DNA of 64,000 nucleotides from Corynebacterium sp. (GTDB lineage: Bacteria; Actinomycetota; Actinomycetes; Mycobacteriales; Mycobacteriaceae): contig NZ_JASLIP010000037.1 of the NCBI RefSeq assembly GCF_030152825.1, positions 35,819 through 99,818 of the forward strand. The letters are read 5' to 3'. The notes beneath the pieces were generated by a model that saw only the letters and a program-made list of their open reading frames with translations, was not told the origin of the DNA and made no database searches. Position numbers and translations under genes: made by a program. Shown in pieces: positions 44,678-53,081 of the stretch (the first letter of the stretch is position 1; each line of letters begins with the position of its first letter).

Positions 44678-44827
44678 GTTTCTCCTTGAAAGATTTTCTC
44701 GCGCTAGCTGGCGGCGTCCTAAAGAAAAAGATCGAGAACAGCAGCGAACCTGTGGAAACGACGGCCGCTGCGCCAGCCAGGCGCCAGAGCGACACCGGGG
44801 CCGGGCGCCTCAAAAGGAGGCCTGGCG

Positions 44828-44938
44828 ATGGAGGTGTGCTCACAAACGATGTTTAAGTGTGATGGATTAGCCCTGCCGAACCGCATCGTCGTTGTGGGTA
44901 CGGGTATAAGGAAAATCCTGTCCCCCATCTTGTCATAA
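44828..44938 (+). CDS. Possible 36-residue small protein
   Basis: ATG with AAAAGGAGG 7 nt upstream, an unusually good ribosome-binding site. The frame begins MEVCSQTMFKCDGLALPNR and ends ILSPILS before TAA. It has two cysteines and no membrane segment or known motif. The frame lies in the rne upstream region on the opposite strand. Coding status is unproven; chance occurrence is quite possible. Confidence 0.25.
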   Translation: MEVCSQTMFKCDGLALPNRIVVVGTGIRKILSPILS

Positions 44939-44993
44939 CTTCCCCCGCCGGGAGGTAGCCAGCGTCCCGAGAGATCGTGTCTACACCGGTTGC

Positions 44994-44999
44994 TAACCT
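44994..44999 (+). promoter_or_regulatory. -10 box TAACCT for a leaderless membrane protein gene
   Basis: TAACCT ends 6 nt before the ATG at 45006, and no Shine-Dalgarno sequence is present. Confidence 0.5.
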
Positions 45000-45005
45000 G
45001 ATGGA

Positions 45006-45785
45006 ATGTTCCAGATCAGCGAAAAGCAGCTTCAACGCCACTACGCGAAGCATCAACCTTCCACGGTGCTTGGTTGGGCCCTCGGCGTTGTGTGGACGCT
45101 CGTCGTCATCGCTTGTTCTGCCCTGCCAGAAGTGTGGATGGGTTTCGTGGCGATTGCTTTTCTGCTGGGGCTGATGGTCTTCGGCTATATGAAGTTCTTC
45201 AACCGGCATGGCTACCGAAGGAACGACTACGACCCGCTCAAGCCGGATGCGAAGCTGCAGCGGACCGAGTTCAGCTGGCGCGAGGTACTGCGCTTCGTTG
45301 TCCCCTACTCCGCGGCCTATGTGGCGCTGAGCATCGCACAGTCCGGGGCGCCGTGGCTGGTCGTCATTCCGGCAGCGATCGCCACCGGCCTGGGGATGGT
45401 GTGGTACTTCACCTCCGGGGCGCACCACCCAACGCATTATGCGGCGCCACCACAACTCTTCGGCGACGCAGGCAATTCTCCGCGTGAGTCTGGCCAGGTC
45501 TTTGACGGTCCGGATGCCATCGTGGCCTTCATGCATGCCGATGAGCTCGTGCCCGGCATCTATCAGCGTTTGGAAAGCGAGCTCGTGGCGGAGCTGGTCG
45601 CGCACGGGGCCCTCGAGCACGAGGTCAAGGCAGCGCTCAACGAGGCCGATGCGCACGGGCGTGTGGTGCGCATCCGCGAAATGCGACACCGCGGTAGCAC
45701 CGACCAATGGCTGACGCTGACCGAGGAAGCCAGCAAGGAATATCAGGACAGCGTCCGCGCTGCGCGGGGCGTGGGAAGCCAGTAA
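45006..45785 (+). CDS. Uncharacterised membrane protein with a soluble C-terminal domain
   Basis: 259 residues. There are two helix pairs: about 20-62 (VLGWALGVVWTLVVIACSAL and WMGFVAIAFLLGLMVFGYM), then about 97-135 (VVPYSAAYVALSIAQSG and WLVVIPAAIATGLGMVWYF). From about 165 a soluble alpha/beta domain follows (FDGPDAIVAFMHADELVPGI, through a wing-like RVVRIREMRHRGSTDQWLTL), which resembles a small winged-helix or PadR-like fold but is not assigned. No family is recognised. It probably starts leaderless behind TAACCT. Divergent from rne, convergent with ndk. Confidence 0.75.
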   Translation: MFQISEKQLQRHYAKHQPSTVLGWALGVVWTLVVIACSALPEVWMGFVAIAFLLGLMVFGYMKFFNRHGYRRNDYDPLKPDAKLQRTEFSWREVLRFVVPYSAAYVALSIAQSGAPWLVVIPAAIATGLGMVWYFTSGAHHPTHYAAPPQLFGDAGNSPRESGQVFDGPDAIVAFMHADELVPGIYQRLESELVAELVAHGALEHEVKAALNEADAHGRVVRIREMRHRGSTDQWLTLTEEASKEYQDSVRAARGVGSQ

Positions 45786-45814
45786 CGGCACCGCTCCCCG
45801 CAGCATAAGAAAAC

Positions 45815-45846
45815 GTCCCGGCGAGCCCACCTGGGCTTGCCGGGAC
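45815..45846. terminator. Bidirectional terminator between the membrane protein gene and ndk
   Basis: GTCCCGGCGAGCCCA pairs with TGGGCTTGCCGGGAC (15 bp, one mismatch) around a 2-nt apex, between convergent genes. Confidence 0.75.
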
Positions 45847-45865
45847 ATTGTGCGTTGAGCAGTTT

Positions 45866-46276
45866 TTAGAGGTTCGGGAACCAGATAGCGATCTCGCGCT
45901 CAGCGGACTCCGGGGAGTCGGAGCCGTGAACGACGTTCTCGCCGACGGTCAGTGCGAAGTCGCCGCGGATGGTGCCCGGGGTGGCTGCCTCGACCGGGTG
46001 GGTGCCACCGGCCAGCTGACGCCAGGCAGCGATGGCGGACTCGCCCTCGACGATGCCCGCGACCAGCGGTGCGGAGGTGATGAAGTCCACGAGCTCGCCG
46101 AAGAACGGCTTGTCCTTGTGCTCCTCGTAGTGCTTCTCTGCGGTTGCGCGGTCTGCGGTGCGCAGATCCATCTCGACGAGCTTCAGGCCCTTGCGCTCGA
46201 TGCGAGAGATGATCTCGCCGACGTGGCCATTAGCGACACCGTCCGGCTTAATGAGGATGAGAGTGCGTTCAGTCAT
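45866..46276 (-). CDS. ndk: Nucleoside diphosphate kinase
   Basis: 136 residues from the ATG at 46276. MTERTLILIKPDGVANGHVG opens the protein, and the active-site histidine is in NVVHGSDSPESAEREI. It balances NTP pools by phosphotransfer. The upstream open extension (to 46396) is AT-rich leader sequence and not part of the family. Divergent from the acyl-CoA ligase gene. Confidence 0.96.
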   Translation of the reverse strand: MTERTLILIKPDGVANGHVGEIISRIERKGLKLVEMDLRTADRATAEKHYEEHKDKPFFGELVDFITSAPLVAGIVEGESAIAAWRQLAGGTHPVEAATPGTIRGDFALTVGENVVHGSDSPESAEREIAIWFPNL

Positions 46277-46396
46277 GGTTCCTAAGGATAGCGAATTCTT
46301 AGGCCCCTCGCCCCTTAGGTTTCCCCTTTGCCCCCATGTGTTCTGGTCTCTTCGCTGACGTAATGGAAATAGCGAAATAATTTTTATAAGAGACAC

Positions 46397-46402
46397 TATT
46401 AT
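46397..46402 (+). promoter_or_regulatory. Possible -10 box TATTAT of the fadD-like gene
   Basis: TATTAT lies in an AT-rich patch (46370-46415) that stands out from the surrounding GC-rich DNA. An inverted repeat AAATAAT...ATTATTT (46375-46404) overlaps it. Confidence 0.45.
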
Positions 46403-46405
46403 TTA

Positions 46406-46421
46406 TGAGACATAGATCACA
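46406..46421. promoter_or_regulatory. Near-consensus GlxR (CRP-type) operator before the fadD-like gene
   Basis: TGAGACATAGATCACA matches 11 of the 12 fixed positions of TGTGANNTANNTCACA, including the central TA. It lies between the predicted -10 box and the Shine-Dalgarno sequence, a position from which a bound regulator would block transcription. Confidence 0.55.
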
Positions 46422-46441
46422 CCTCACTGAAGGAGGCGCAC

Positions 46442-47965
46442 ATGGCACCCAGGATCTACTCCAGCCCCTACCCGAGTTTGGACTACCCCAGCACCGACGT
46501 TTTCGACCTCATCTTCGGCGATCTCACCGAAGAAGAAGCAGCACTGCCCGCCATCACAGAGCTTTCCACCCAATCGACGGCCACCTATGGCGAGCTCACA
46601 GAATTCTCCGAGACCATCGCCGCCGAGCTAGCTTCTCGAGGCATCGGCGAGGGGGACGTGGTTACCCTCCAGGTACCCAATTCCATCAACTTCGCCGCTA
46701 GCCTGCTCGGTATCCTGCGAGCCGGGGCCATCGTCAACCCGATCGGCATGCTCATGAACCAGGCGGACGTGGAGCACATCGTAGAAGCTGCCGGAGCCAA
46801 GTTGTTCATCGGCCCGACCAATATGGAGCAACTCCCACAGATTTTCTCCATGGAGCTTGCTTCCCTACAGGGCAGTCCGAAAACCGCTCCAGAGGTCGAT
46901 ATCGACCCTGACTCGGTTGCCGCTGTCCCCTTCTCTTCCGGCACCACCGGGTTGCCGAAGGGCGTGCAGCTGACTCACCGCAATCTCACCAGCAACTTGA
47001 TGCACGTACGGGAGATGATTGAGCGCTCCGGCATCGAAGCACGCAGCAACACCCTGAGTGTGCTGCCCTTCTCCCATATCTATGGCATGACGGTCCTGCT
47101 ACTCGGGCCGCTGCTGCACCGGCACCACATCTTCACCATGCCGAAGTTCGACATCGAGCAGTTCCTGCGTGCCCACGCTGAGCGCGCGATTGAGTTCACG
47201 TTCATTGCCCCGCCGATGGCCATCGCGATGGCCAAAGGCCCAGAGATCGACCCGGCGTGGTTCTCCGCTTCAAAGCTCATGGTTTCCTCCGCGGCGCCGA
47301 TCGACGCTCCAATTATGCGCGCGGTCGAAGAACGCCTCGACACGAAGGTTGTGCAGGGATGGGGCATGACGGAGGCCTCCCCGTTGGTCGCCCTAAACCT
47401 TCACGGCGACGCCGATCATTCCAGCGTCGGTAAGCCGGTGGCAGACACGGAAATCCGCCTAGTTGATATCGACACCCTGGAAGATGTTCCCGAAGGCGAG
47501 GCCGGCGAGGTACTCGTGCGCGGTCCACAAGTGATGAAGGGCTACCTGAACAACGACGAGGCCAACGCCGAAACGCTCATCGAGGGCGGTTGGCTGCGTA
47601 CCGGTGACATCGCCCACTTCGGAGAGGATGGCGGGCTGCGCATCGTTGACCGCGCCAAGGAGGTCATCAAGTACAAGGGCTATCAAGTCGCGCCGGCCGA
47701 ATTGGAGAGCCTGCTGCTCTCCCACCCAGACATCGCCGACGTCGGCGTCGTCGGCGCGGAGCGCGACGGCCTGGAGATCCCGCGAGCGTTCGTCGTCAAG
47801 CGTGAGGGCTCAGAGCTGGGGGCACAGGAGCTCATGGGCTGGGTCGCCGACCGCGTGACGCCGTACAAGAAGGTTCGCGCGGTGGAGTTCGTCGATGCCA
47901 TCCCGAAGAACCCCACCGGCAAGATCCTGCGCCGCGAGCTGGCGAAGGTGCCCTTCGAGGGCTAG
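46442..47965 (+). CDS. Acyl-CoA synthetase, 4-coumarate-CoA ligase-like (FadD type)
   Basis: 507 residues, AMP-forming ligase. The P-loop is PFSSGTTGLPKGVQLTH, followed by QGWGMTEASPLV, the hinge WLRTGDIAHFGEDGGLRIVDRAKE and the catalytic lysine region IPKNPTGKILRREL. It activates a carboxylic acid (fatty or aromatic) to its CoA thioester; the chain length is not predictable. GAAGGAGG lies at good spacing before the ATG. The AT-rich promoter with a GlxR-like site suggests carbon-source (cAMP) control. It sits alone between ndk (divergent) and the DUF4233 gene (convergent), in what is otherwise a housekeeping run. Confidence 0.88.
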   Translation: MAPRIYSSPYPSLDYPSTDVFDLIFGDLTEEEAALPAITELSTQSTATYGELTEFSETIAAELASRGIGEGDVVTLQVPNSINFAASLLGILRAGAIVNPIGMLMNQADVEHIVEAAGAKLFIGPTNMEQLPQIFSMELASLQGSPKTAPEVDIDPDSVAAVPFSSGTTGLPKGVQLTHRNLTSNLMHVREMIERSGIEARSNTLSVLPFSHIYGMTVLLLGPLLHRHHIFTMPKFDIEQFLRAHAERAIEFTFIAPPMAIAMAKGPEIDPAWFSASKLMVSSAAPIDAPIMRAVEERLDTKVVQGWGMTEASPLVALNLHGDADHSSVGKPVADTEIRLVDIDTLEDVPEGEAGEVLVRGPQVMKGYLNNDEANAETLIEGGWLRTGDIAHFGEDGGLRIVDRAKEVIKYKGYQVAPAELESLLLSHPDIADVGVVGAERDGLEIPRAFVVKREGSELGAQELMGWVADRVTPYKKVRAVEFVDAIPKNPTGKILRRELAKVPFEG

Positions 47966-47998
47966 CAGCCCCACACCGCGAGAATCCCTAGAAGCCTC

Positions 47999-48040
47999 AG
48001 CCTCCCCGACCCACCCGAAAGTTGGGCTGGTGGGGAGGCT
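47999..48040. terminator. Bidirectional terminator after the fadD-like gene
   Basis: AGCCTCCCC pairs with GGGGAGGCT (9 bp), with an inner CCCA...TGGG stem, between convergent genes. Confidence 0.6.
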
Positions 48041-48076
48041 TCTCGCTCGCTAGCGCTGTAGAGGAGGCTTGATTCG

Positions 48077-48505
48077 CTAAACGTGCTGGCTCGGAAGCAG
48101 GCCGCGCCGCATGCGCTCCTGGACCACCTTGCGTAGGTGGTAGATGTACCACCACACGCCGATGAAGATCAGGGCCATCACGCCGATCACCAGGTTGGCG
48201 AATACCCCGATCAGGGCCAGGATCTGCAGGCCCCAGTTGATCTTGTCCGCAGCCTCGGCCTTCTGCATGAAGGCCGCCGCGAACATCAGCACCGCCACGG
48301 CGAGGACGTAGCCGAACTGCAGCCAGACCGGGCCCAGTCCCGAATCCACGCGGCCGACCACGGTCAGCCCCAGCAGCATCACGATCCCTTCCAGGATCAG
48401 GGTGCCCGCCATGACCCCGCGGATGCCCTTCATCGGGTCATTGGTTGGGGCGTGTCCCGGGCCGAGTGGCCCCATCTCCAGTTCTTCAGCCGGCTTGCGC
48501 GCCAT
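48077..48505 (-). CDS. DUF4233-type membrane protein
   Basis: 142 residues with four hydrophobic helices (VMAGTLILEGIVMLLGLTVV; VLAVAVLMFAAAFM; LQILALIGVFANLVIGVMAL; IFIGVWWYIYHL) after a polar N-terminus of about 25 residues. This size and layout, directly after folC, match the DUF4233 family of actinobacteria. Function is unknown. It starts 32 nt after the folC stop and is probably in the valS-folC transcript. Confidence 0.8.
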   Translation of the reverse strand: MARKPAEELEMGPLGPGHAPTNDPMKGIRGVMAGTLILEGIVMLLGLTVVGRVDSGLGPVWLQFGYVLAVAVLMFAAAFMQKAEAADKINWGLQILALIGVFANLVIGVMALIFIGVWWYIYHLRKVVQERMRRGLLPSQHV

Positions 48506-48537
48506 CTGCTTCCAATCCTCCTGTGTACTCGAGCGTT

Positions 48538-50175
48538 CTACTCGGGCTTCTTGGCGAACAGCGTTCGCGCCTCACCTGCAGTCACCACAGAGCCGGTGAT
48601 CAGCACCCCGGCCCCGGCCAGCATGCCATCGCTATCGTCCTCAGCCAACTGGATCGCGGTCTCCACCGCGGTCGGCAGCTGTTCGGCGACGTGGACCCGC
48701 TCCTCCCCGAAGGCATCCCGGGCGTACTCGGCGAGCACATCCACCGGCAGGGCACGCGGGGACTGCACCTCCGTGATGACGACGTCGTCGAGGACCGGCT
48801 CGAGCGCGGCGAGGATGCCGCGGGCGTCCTTGTCCCCCAGCACCCCGACCACGCCGATGAGTCGGCGGAAATCGAAGTCCCGGTCCACGGCCTTAGCCAA
48901 AGCGGCCGCGCCGTGCGGGTTGTGGGAGGCGTCGATGAACACGCTCGGGGTGGAGCGCACGCGCTCCAGCCGACCGGGGGAAGCCACGGTGGCGAAGCCC
49001 TCGCGCACCTTGTCGACGTCCAGCTGACGGTCCCCGCCCGCCCCGAAGAAGGCCTCCACCGCGGCCAGGGCGGTCGCGGCATTGCGGGCCTGGTGCTCCC
49101 CGGACAGCGGCAGGAAAATGTCGTCATAGGTCCCGGCCAGGCCCTTGATCGTCAGGCGCTGACCACCCACCGCGACGGTGGATTCCACGACACCGAACTC
49201 GGCTCCGGCGCGAGCCACCGCGGCGTCGACCTCGACGGACCGCTCCAGCAGCACGCACATCGCCTCGGGATCCTGCTCCGAGATGATCGCGATGTTCTCT
49301 GGTGGCGTGAGCAGATCCTCACGGTCCCAGCGGGACTTGATGATGCCCGCCTTTTCACCGGCGATCTCGGTGAGGGTGTCGCCGAGGAAGTCCGTGTGGT
49401 CCATGCCGATGGGCGTAATTACGGAGACATCGGAGTTCACGACGTTCGTCGCGTCCCAGGCCCCGCCCATGCCGGTTTCGATGACGGCGACGTCCACCGG
49501 GGCGTCCGCGAAGGCGCTGTACGCGAGGGCGACCAGCACCTCGAACTTGCTCATCTGCGGGCCACCCTCGGCCGTGGACTTCGCGTCCACCATCTCCACC
49601 ATCGGCTGGATCTCCCGCCACATGCGGATGTAATCCTGCGGGTGGATCGGCTCGCCGTCGACGGCGATGCGCTCGGTGACCAGCTGCAAGTGCGGGGAGG
49701 TCGTGCGACCCGTGCGGCGATGGAACGCCCGCAGCAGTGACTCGATCATCCGCACCACGGAGGTCTTGCCATTGGTGCCGGCGACCTGGATGGTCGCAAA
49801 GGAGCGCTCCGGGTTACCCAGGAGATCCATGAGCATCTCGATGCGTTCCAGGGAGGGGTCGATCTTCGTCTCCGGCCAGCGCTGATTCAGCTCGGCTTCG
49901 ACCGCGGCGAGGTCCGCCAGATCTTCCTCCGTGATGGGCCGCGGCGGCAGGGCGTCGTCGCCGCTCAGCTGACCATCCTCCTCGCCCGGCTTCGCGCCGG
50001 CAGCGTCGATCGGCAGCGCTAGGCCGTGCTCGTCGAGGCGCACTCCACCGACGGCGGACGCGGCAGCGGCTGCCCCCTGGCCGGTCAGCTCGGCCGCACG
50101 GGCCTCCCCGGCCTCGCCGTGGCCGGGGTCCTCTGCCGGCGTGGTATTCAGATCACGGTCCGTGGAATCGGTCAT
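48538..50175 (-). CDS. folC: Folylpolyglutamate synthase / dihydrofolate synthase
   Basis: 545 residues. After an N-terminal extension of about 75 residues rich in Glu/Ala/Gly, the Mur-ligase-like domain starts with EERSFATIQVAGTNGKTSVV-type P-loop (GTNGKTS), then GMDHTDFLGDTLTEIAGEKA and the C-terminal domain with FIDASHNPHGAAAL. It adds glutamate to (dihydro)folate. The ATG overlaps the valS stop (ATGA). The N-terminal extension is longer than usual, so a downstream start is possible though none has a clear Shine-Dalgarno sequence. Confidence 0.93.
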   Translation of the reverse strand: MTDSTDRDLNTTPAEDPGHGEAGEARAAELTGQGAAAAASAVGGVRLDEHGLALPIDAAGAKPGEEDGQLSGDDALPPRPITEEDLADLAAVEAELNQRWPETKIDPSLERIEMLMDLLGNPERSFATIQVAGTNGKTSVVRMIESLLRAFHRRTGRTTSPHLQLVTERIAVDGEPIHPQDYIRMWREIQPMVEMVDAKSTAEGGPQMSKFEVLVALAYSAFADAPVDVAVIETGMGGAWDATNVVNSDVSVITPIGMDHTDFLGDTLTEIAGEKAGIIKSRWDREDLLTPPENIAIISEQDPEAMCVLLERSVEVDAAVARAGAEFGVVESTVAVGGQRLTIKGLAGTYDDIFLPLSGEHQARNAATALAAVEAFFGAGGDRQLDVDKVREGFATVASPGRLERVRSTPSVFIDASHNPHGAAALAKAVDRDFDFRRLIGVVGVLGDKDARGILAALEPVLDDVVITEVQSPRALPVDVLAEYARDAFGEERVHVAEQLPTAVETAIQLAEDDSDGMLAGAGVLITGSVVTAGEARTLFAKKPE

Positions 50176-52958
50176 TTCTTTGGCAGCCCCTCCAGGCGGC
50201 GGGTGATGCGGTCGAACTCCTCCTGAGCCACAACCTGGCGTTCCTTGATATCTACCACGACGTGCTCCGGAGCCTTATTCAGGAAGTTCTCGTTGCTGAG
50301 CTTCTTCGCCGCGTTATCCAGCTCCTTCTGGGCGTTGGCGAGGTCCTTCTCCAGGCGCTTGCGCTCGGCCTCAATATCCACCGCGTCGGAGGTGTCCAGC
50401 TCAACGGTGATCGTGGCCTGGCTCAGGCGCAGCTCGATGGAGGCGGTGGTCTCCCAGTCATCCCCCGGCTCCTCGAAGCGCGCCAGGGAGCGGATGGCTG
50501 CCTCTTCCTCCTCGAGGTCCACGGCGGCGAAGTCCAGGCGGCCCGGGACGCGCTGCTTCGGCTTGACGCCCTGGTCGGCGCGGAATCGGCGCAGCTCGGT
50601 GACGAGCTTCTCCAGGTCGGCCATGCGGCGGGCGGCCAGCTCGTCCGGCTCAGCGCCATTGTTGGTCATGGACTGGTCCGGCCACTCGGCGATGACCAGG
50701 GACTCCGGGTAGCCCTCGACGTCCTTGGTTAGGGCGGTCCACAGCGTCTCCGTGACGAAAGGCATCGCCGGGTGCAGCAGTCGCAGCACCGCGTCGAGGA
50801 CGCGGCCGAGCACCACCTGGGTGTTCACGCCGCGGACGTACTCCTCCTCGGTGGCGGAGTCCCAATCGCGCGGGATCTGCACCTTCGCGATCTCCAGGTA
50901 CCAGTCGCAGAACTCGCCCCACGCGAACTTGTAGAGGTTCTCATTAGCCAGGGAGAACTCGTAGCGCTCCAGGGCATCGTCGACGAGGGCGCGGGTGGCC
51001 TCGAGGCGGTCGAGGATCCAACGGTCCGCGTCGGTCAGCTCCTCGCGCGGCGGCAGCTCGCCAATCTGCGCGCCGTTCATGAGCGCGAACTTGGTGGCGT
51101 TGTACAGCTTCGTCGCGAAGTTGCGGGAGGACTGCGCGGAGTGCTCGCCAACCGGCAGGTCCGCACCGGGGTTGGCGCCACGAGCCAGGGTGAAGCGCAG
51201 CGCGTCAGCGCCGTAATCGCGCACCCAATCCATCGGGTCGATGCCGTTGCCCAGGGACTTGGACATCTTGCGGCCGTGCTCGTCGCGGACGAGGCCGTGG
51301 AGGAAGACGTCCTTGAACGGCACCTGCGGACGGCCATCGCGGGCAGCCGGGTCCTCGCCATTTGCCTTGCCGTGCAGCGGGGAGTCCTCGAGCGTGTCCG
51401 CGAAGGTAGCGAACATCATCATGCGGGCGACCCAGAAGAACAAAATATCGTAGCCGGTGACCAGCACGGAGGTTGGGTAGAACTTCTGCAGGTCCGGGGT
51501 GTTCTCCGGCCAGCCCATCGTGGAGAACGGCCACAGGGCGGAGCTGAACCAGGTGTCCAGCACGTCCTCGTCCTGGCGCCAGCCCTCGCCCGTCGGCGGC
51601 TCGTCATCCGGGCCGCAGCACACGACCTCACCTTCCGGCCCGTACCAGATCGGGATGCGGTGGCCCCACCACAGCTGGCGGGAGATGGTCCAGTCGTGCA
51701 TGTTGTCCACCCAGTCGAACCACCGCGGTTCCTGGGAGGCCGGGTAGATGGTCGTATCCCCCTCGCGGACGGCGTCGCCGGACATCTTCGCCAGCTTCTT
51801 CACGTCCACCCACCACTGCAGGGAAAGCCGCGGCTCGATCGGCTCGCCGGAGCGCTCGGAGTGGCCGACGGAGTGCACGTAGGGGTGCTTGCGGGCCACC
51901 ACACGGCACTGCTCCTCGAGGGCCAGGCGGATCTTCTCGCGGGCCTCGAAGCGGTCCATGCCGTCGAACTGCGTGCCCGTGCCGGACACGTGGCCGGTCT
52001 CGTCGAGCACCACCGGCATCGGCAGGTCGTGGCGCTGCCCCATCGCGAAGTCGTTCGGGTCGTGCGCCGGCGTGATCTTCACCGCACCGGTGCCGAACTC
52101 CGGATCCACGTAGTCGTCCGCGATGATGACCATCTCGCGGTCCGGCAGGAATGGGTGCGGCAGCGTGGTGCCGACGAGGTCGGCGTAGCGCTCGTCCTCC
52201 GGGTGCACTGCAACGGCCACGTCGCCCAGCATCGTTTCCACGCGGGTGGTCGCGACGATGACGTGGGGCTCGTCGTCGTTGAGGGAACCGTAACGGAGGC
52301 TGACCAGCTCGCCCTCGACGTCCTCGTAGTTGACCTCGATGTCGGAGATGGCGGTCTGCAGCACCGGCGACCAGTTGACCATCCGGTTGGCCTGGTAGAT
52401 CATGCCCTGGTCGAACAGGGCCTTGAAGATGGTCTGGACGGCGCGGGAGAGTCCCTCGTCCAGGGTGAAGCGCTCGCGGGACCAGTCCACGGAGTCGCCG
52501 ATGGCGCGCATCTGCTGCTGGATCAGGCCACCGTATTCGTCCTTCCACTCCCAGACGCGCTCGATGAACTCTTCGCGGCCGTAATCGAAGCGGTCTTTGG
52601 ACTCGCGTTTCTTTAGGTCGGATTCCACGCGGGTCTGGGTGGCGATGCCTGCGTGGTCGGAGCCCGGCAGCCACAGGACCTCGTAGCCCTGCATGCGACG
52701 GCGGCGGGACATCGCGTCGATCAGGGTGTGATCCAGCGCGTGGCCCATGTGTAGCCGCCCGGTGACGTTCGGCGGCGGCAGGACGATGGAGAACGGCGGC
52801 TTATCGCTCGTCGCGTCGGCCTTGAAGTAGCCGGCCGAAACCCAGCCTTCGTAGAGCTCCGATTCCACATCGGATGGGTTCCACTGATTGGGCAACAGCT
52901 GCGAACGATCCTCGCCGCGCTGGACACCCTGGGACGTTGCAGGAGTATTGCTGGTCAT
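50172..52958 (-). CDS. valS: Valine-tRNA ligase
   Basis: 928 residues, class I aminoacyl-tRNA synthetase. HIGH-type motif RLHMGHALDHT, editing domain (about 190-340, GTGAVKITPAHDPNDF), KMSKS motif HGRKMSKSLGNGIDP, anticodon-binding domain, and a C-terminal coiled coil (ERKRLEKDLANAQKELDNAA). It charges tRNA-Val. The leader is short and shows no T-box. folC overlaps its stop. Confidence 0.97.
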   Translation of the reverse strand: MTSNTPATSQGVQRGEDRSQLLPNQWNPSDVESELYEGWVSAGYFKADATSDKPPFSIVLPPPNVTGRLHMGHALDHTLIDAMSRRRRMQGYEVLWLPGSDHAGIATQTRVESDLKKRESKDRFDYGREEFIERVWEWKDEYGGLIQQQMRAIGDSVDWSRERFTLDEGLSRAVQTIFKALFDQGMIYQANRMVNWSPVLQTAISDIEVNYEDVEGELVSLRYGSLNDDEPHVIVATTRVETMLGDVAVAVHPEDERYADLVGTTLPHPFLPDREMVIIADDYVDPEFGTGAVKITPAHDPNDFAMGQRHDLPMPVVLDETGHVSGTGTQFDGMDRFEAREKIRLALEEQCRVVARKHPYVHSVGHSERSGEPIEPRLSLQWWVDVKKLAKMSGDAVREGDTTIYPASQEPRWFDWVDNMHDWTISRQLWWGHRIPIWYGPEGEVVCCGPDDEPPTGEGWRQDEDVLDTWFSSALWPFSTMGWPENTPDLQKFYPTSVLVTGYDILFFWVARMMMFATFADTLEDSPLHGKANGEDPAARDGRPQVPFKDVFLHGLVRDEHGRKMSKSLGNGIDPMDWVRDYGADALRFTLARGANPGADLPVGEHSAQSSRNFATKLYNATKFALMNGAQIGELPPREELTDADRWILDRLEATRALVDDALERYEFSLANENLYKFAWGEFCDWYLEIAKVQIPRDWDSATEEEYVRGVNTQVVLGRVLDAVLRLLHPAMPFVTETLWTALTKDVEGYPESLVIAEWPDQSMTNNGAEPDELAARRMADLEKLVTELRRFRADQGVKPKQRVPGRLDFAAVDLEEEEAAIRSLARFEEPGDDWETTASIELRLSQATITVELDTSDAVDIEAERKRLEKDLANAQKELDNAAKKLSNENFLNKAPEHVVVDIKERQVVAQEEFDRITRRLEGLPKK

Positions 52959-53027
52959 CGCACCCTGATCACTTACTCGGGGACAAATTCTGTTGAACTC
53001 ATCCCAGTGTAGTAGACCGGGCGGACA

Positions 53028-53065
53028 CGGCTGGCAGCTCGTCGGCTAACCCGGGCCACCAGCCG
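53028..53065 (-). terminator. Possible hairpin between mdh and valS
   Basis: CGGCTGG and CCAGCCG form a 7-bp stem with a 24-nt loop just after mdh. There is no T-run, so this is weak evidence. Confidence 0.3.
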
Positions 53066-53081
53066 GAACAGCGGTGTGTGG

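Larger units (their letters stand above)
44678..45005. other. Divergent intergenic region between rne and the 45.0-kb membrane protein gene
   Basis: 328 nt. It holds the rne ribosome-binding site, a TAACCT box at the right edge, and a 36-codon frame with a strong ribosome-binding site (44828-44938). A long rne 5' leader could allow autoregulation of RNase E, as known in other bacteria, but no clear structure was recognised. Confidence 0.5.

Noticed and set aside
44719..44928. 69-codon minus frame upstream of rne
   Set aside because: No ribosome-binding site and Pro/Arg-rich composition typical of noncoding GC-rich DNA.
50772..52616. 614-codon plus-strand frame opposite valS
   Set aside because: Antisense shadow; all class I synthetase motifs are on the minus strand.
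52959..53080. T-box leader of valS
   Set aside because: The upstream gap is only about 120 nt and lacks a T-box sequence or antiterminator structure.
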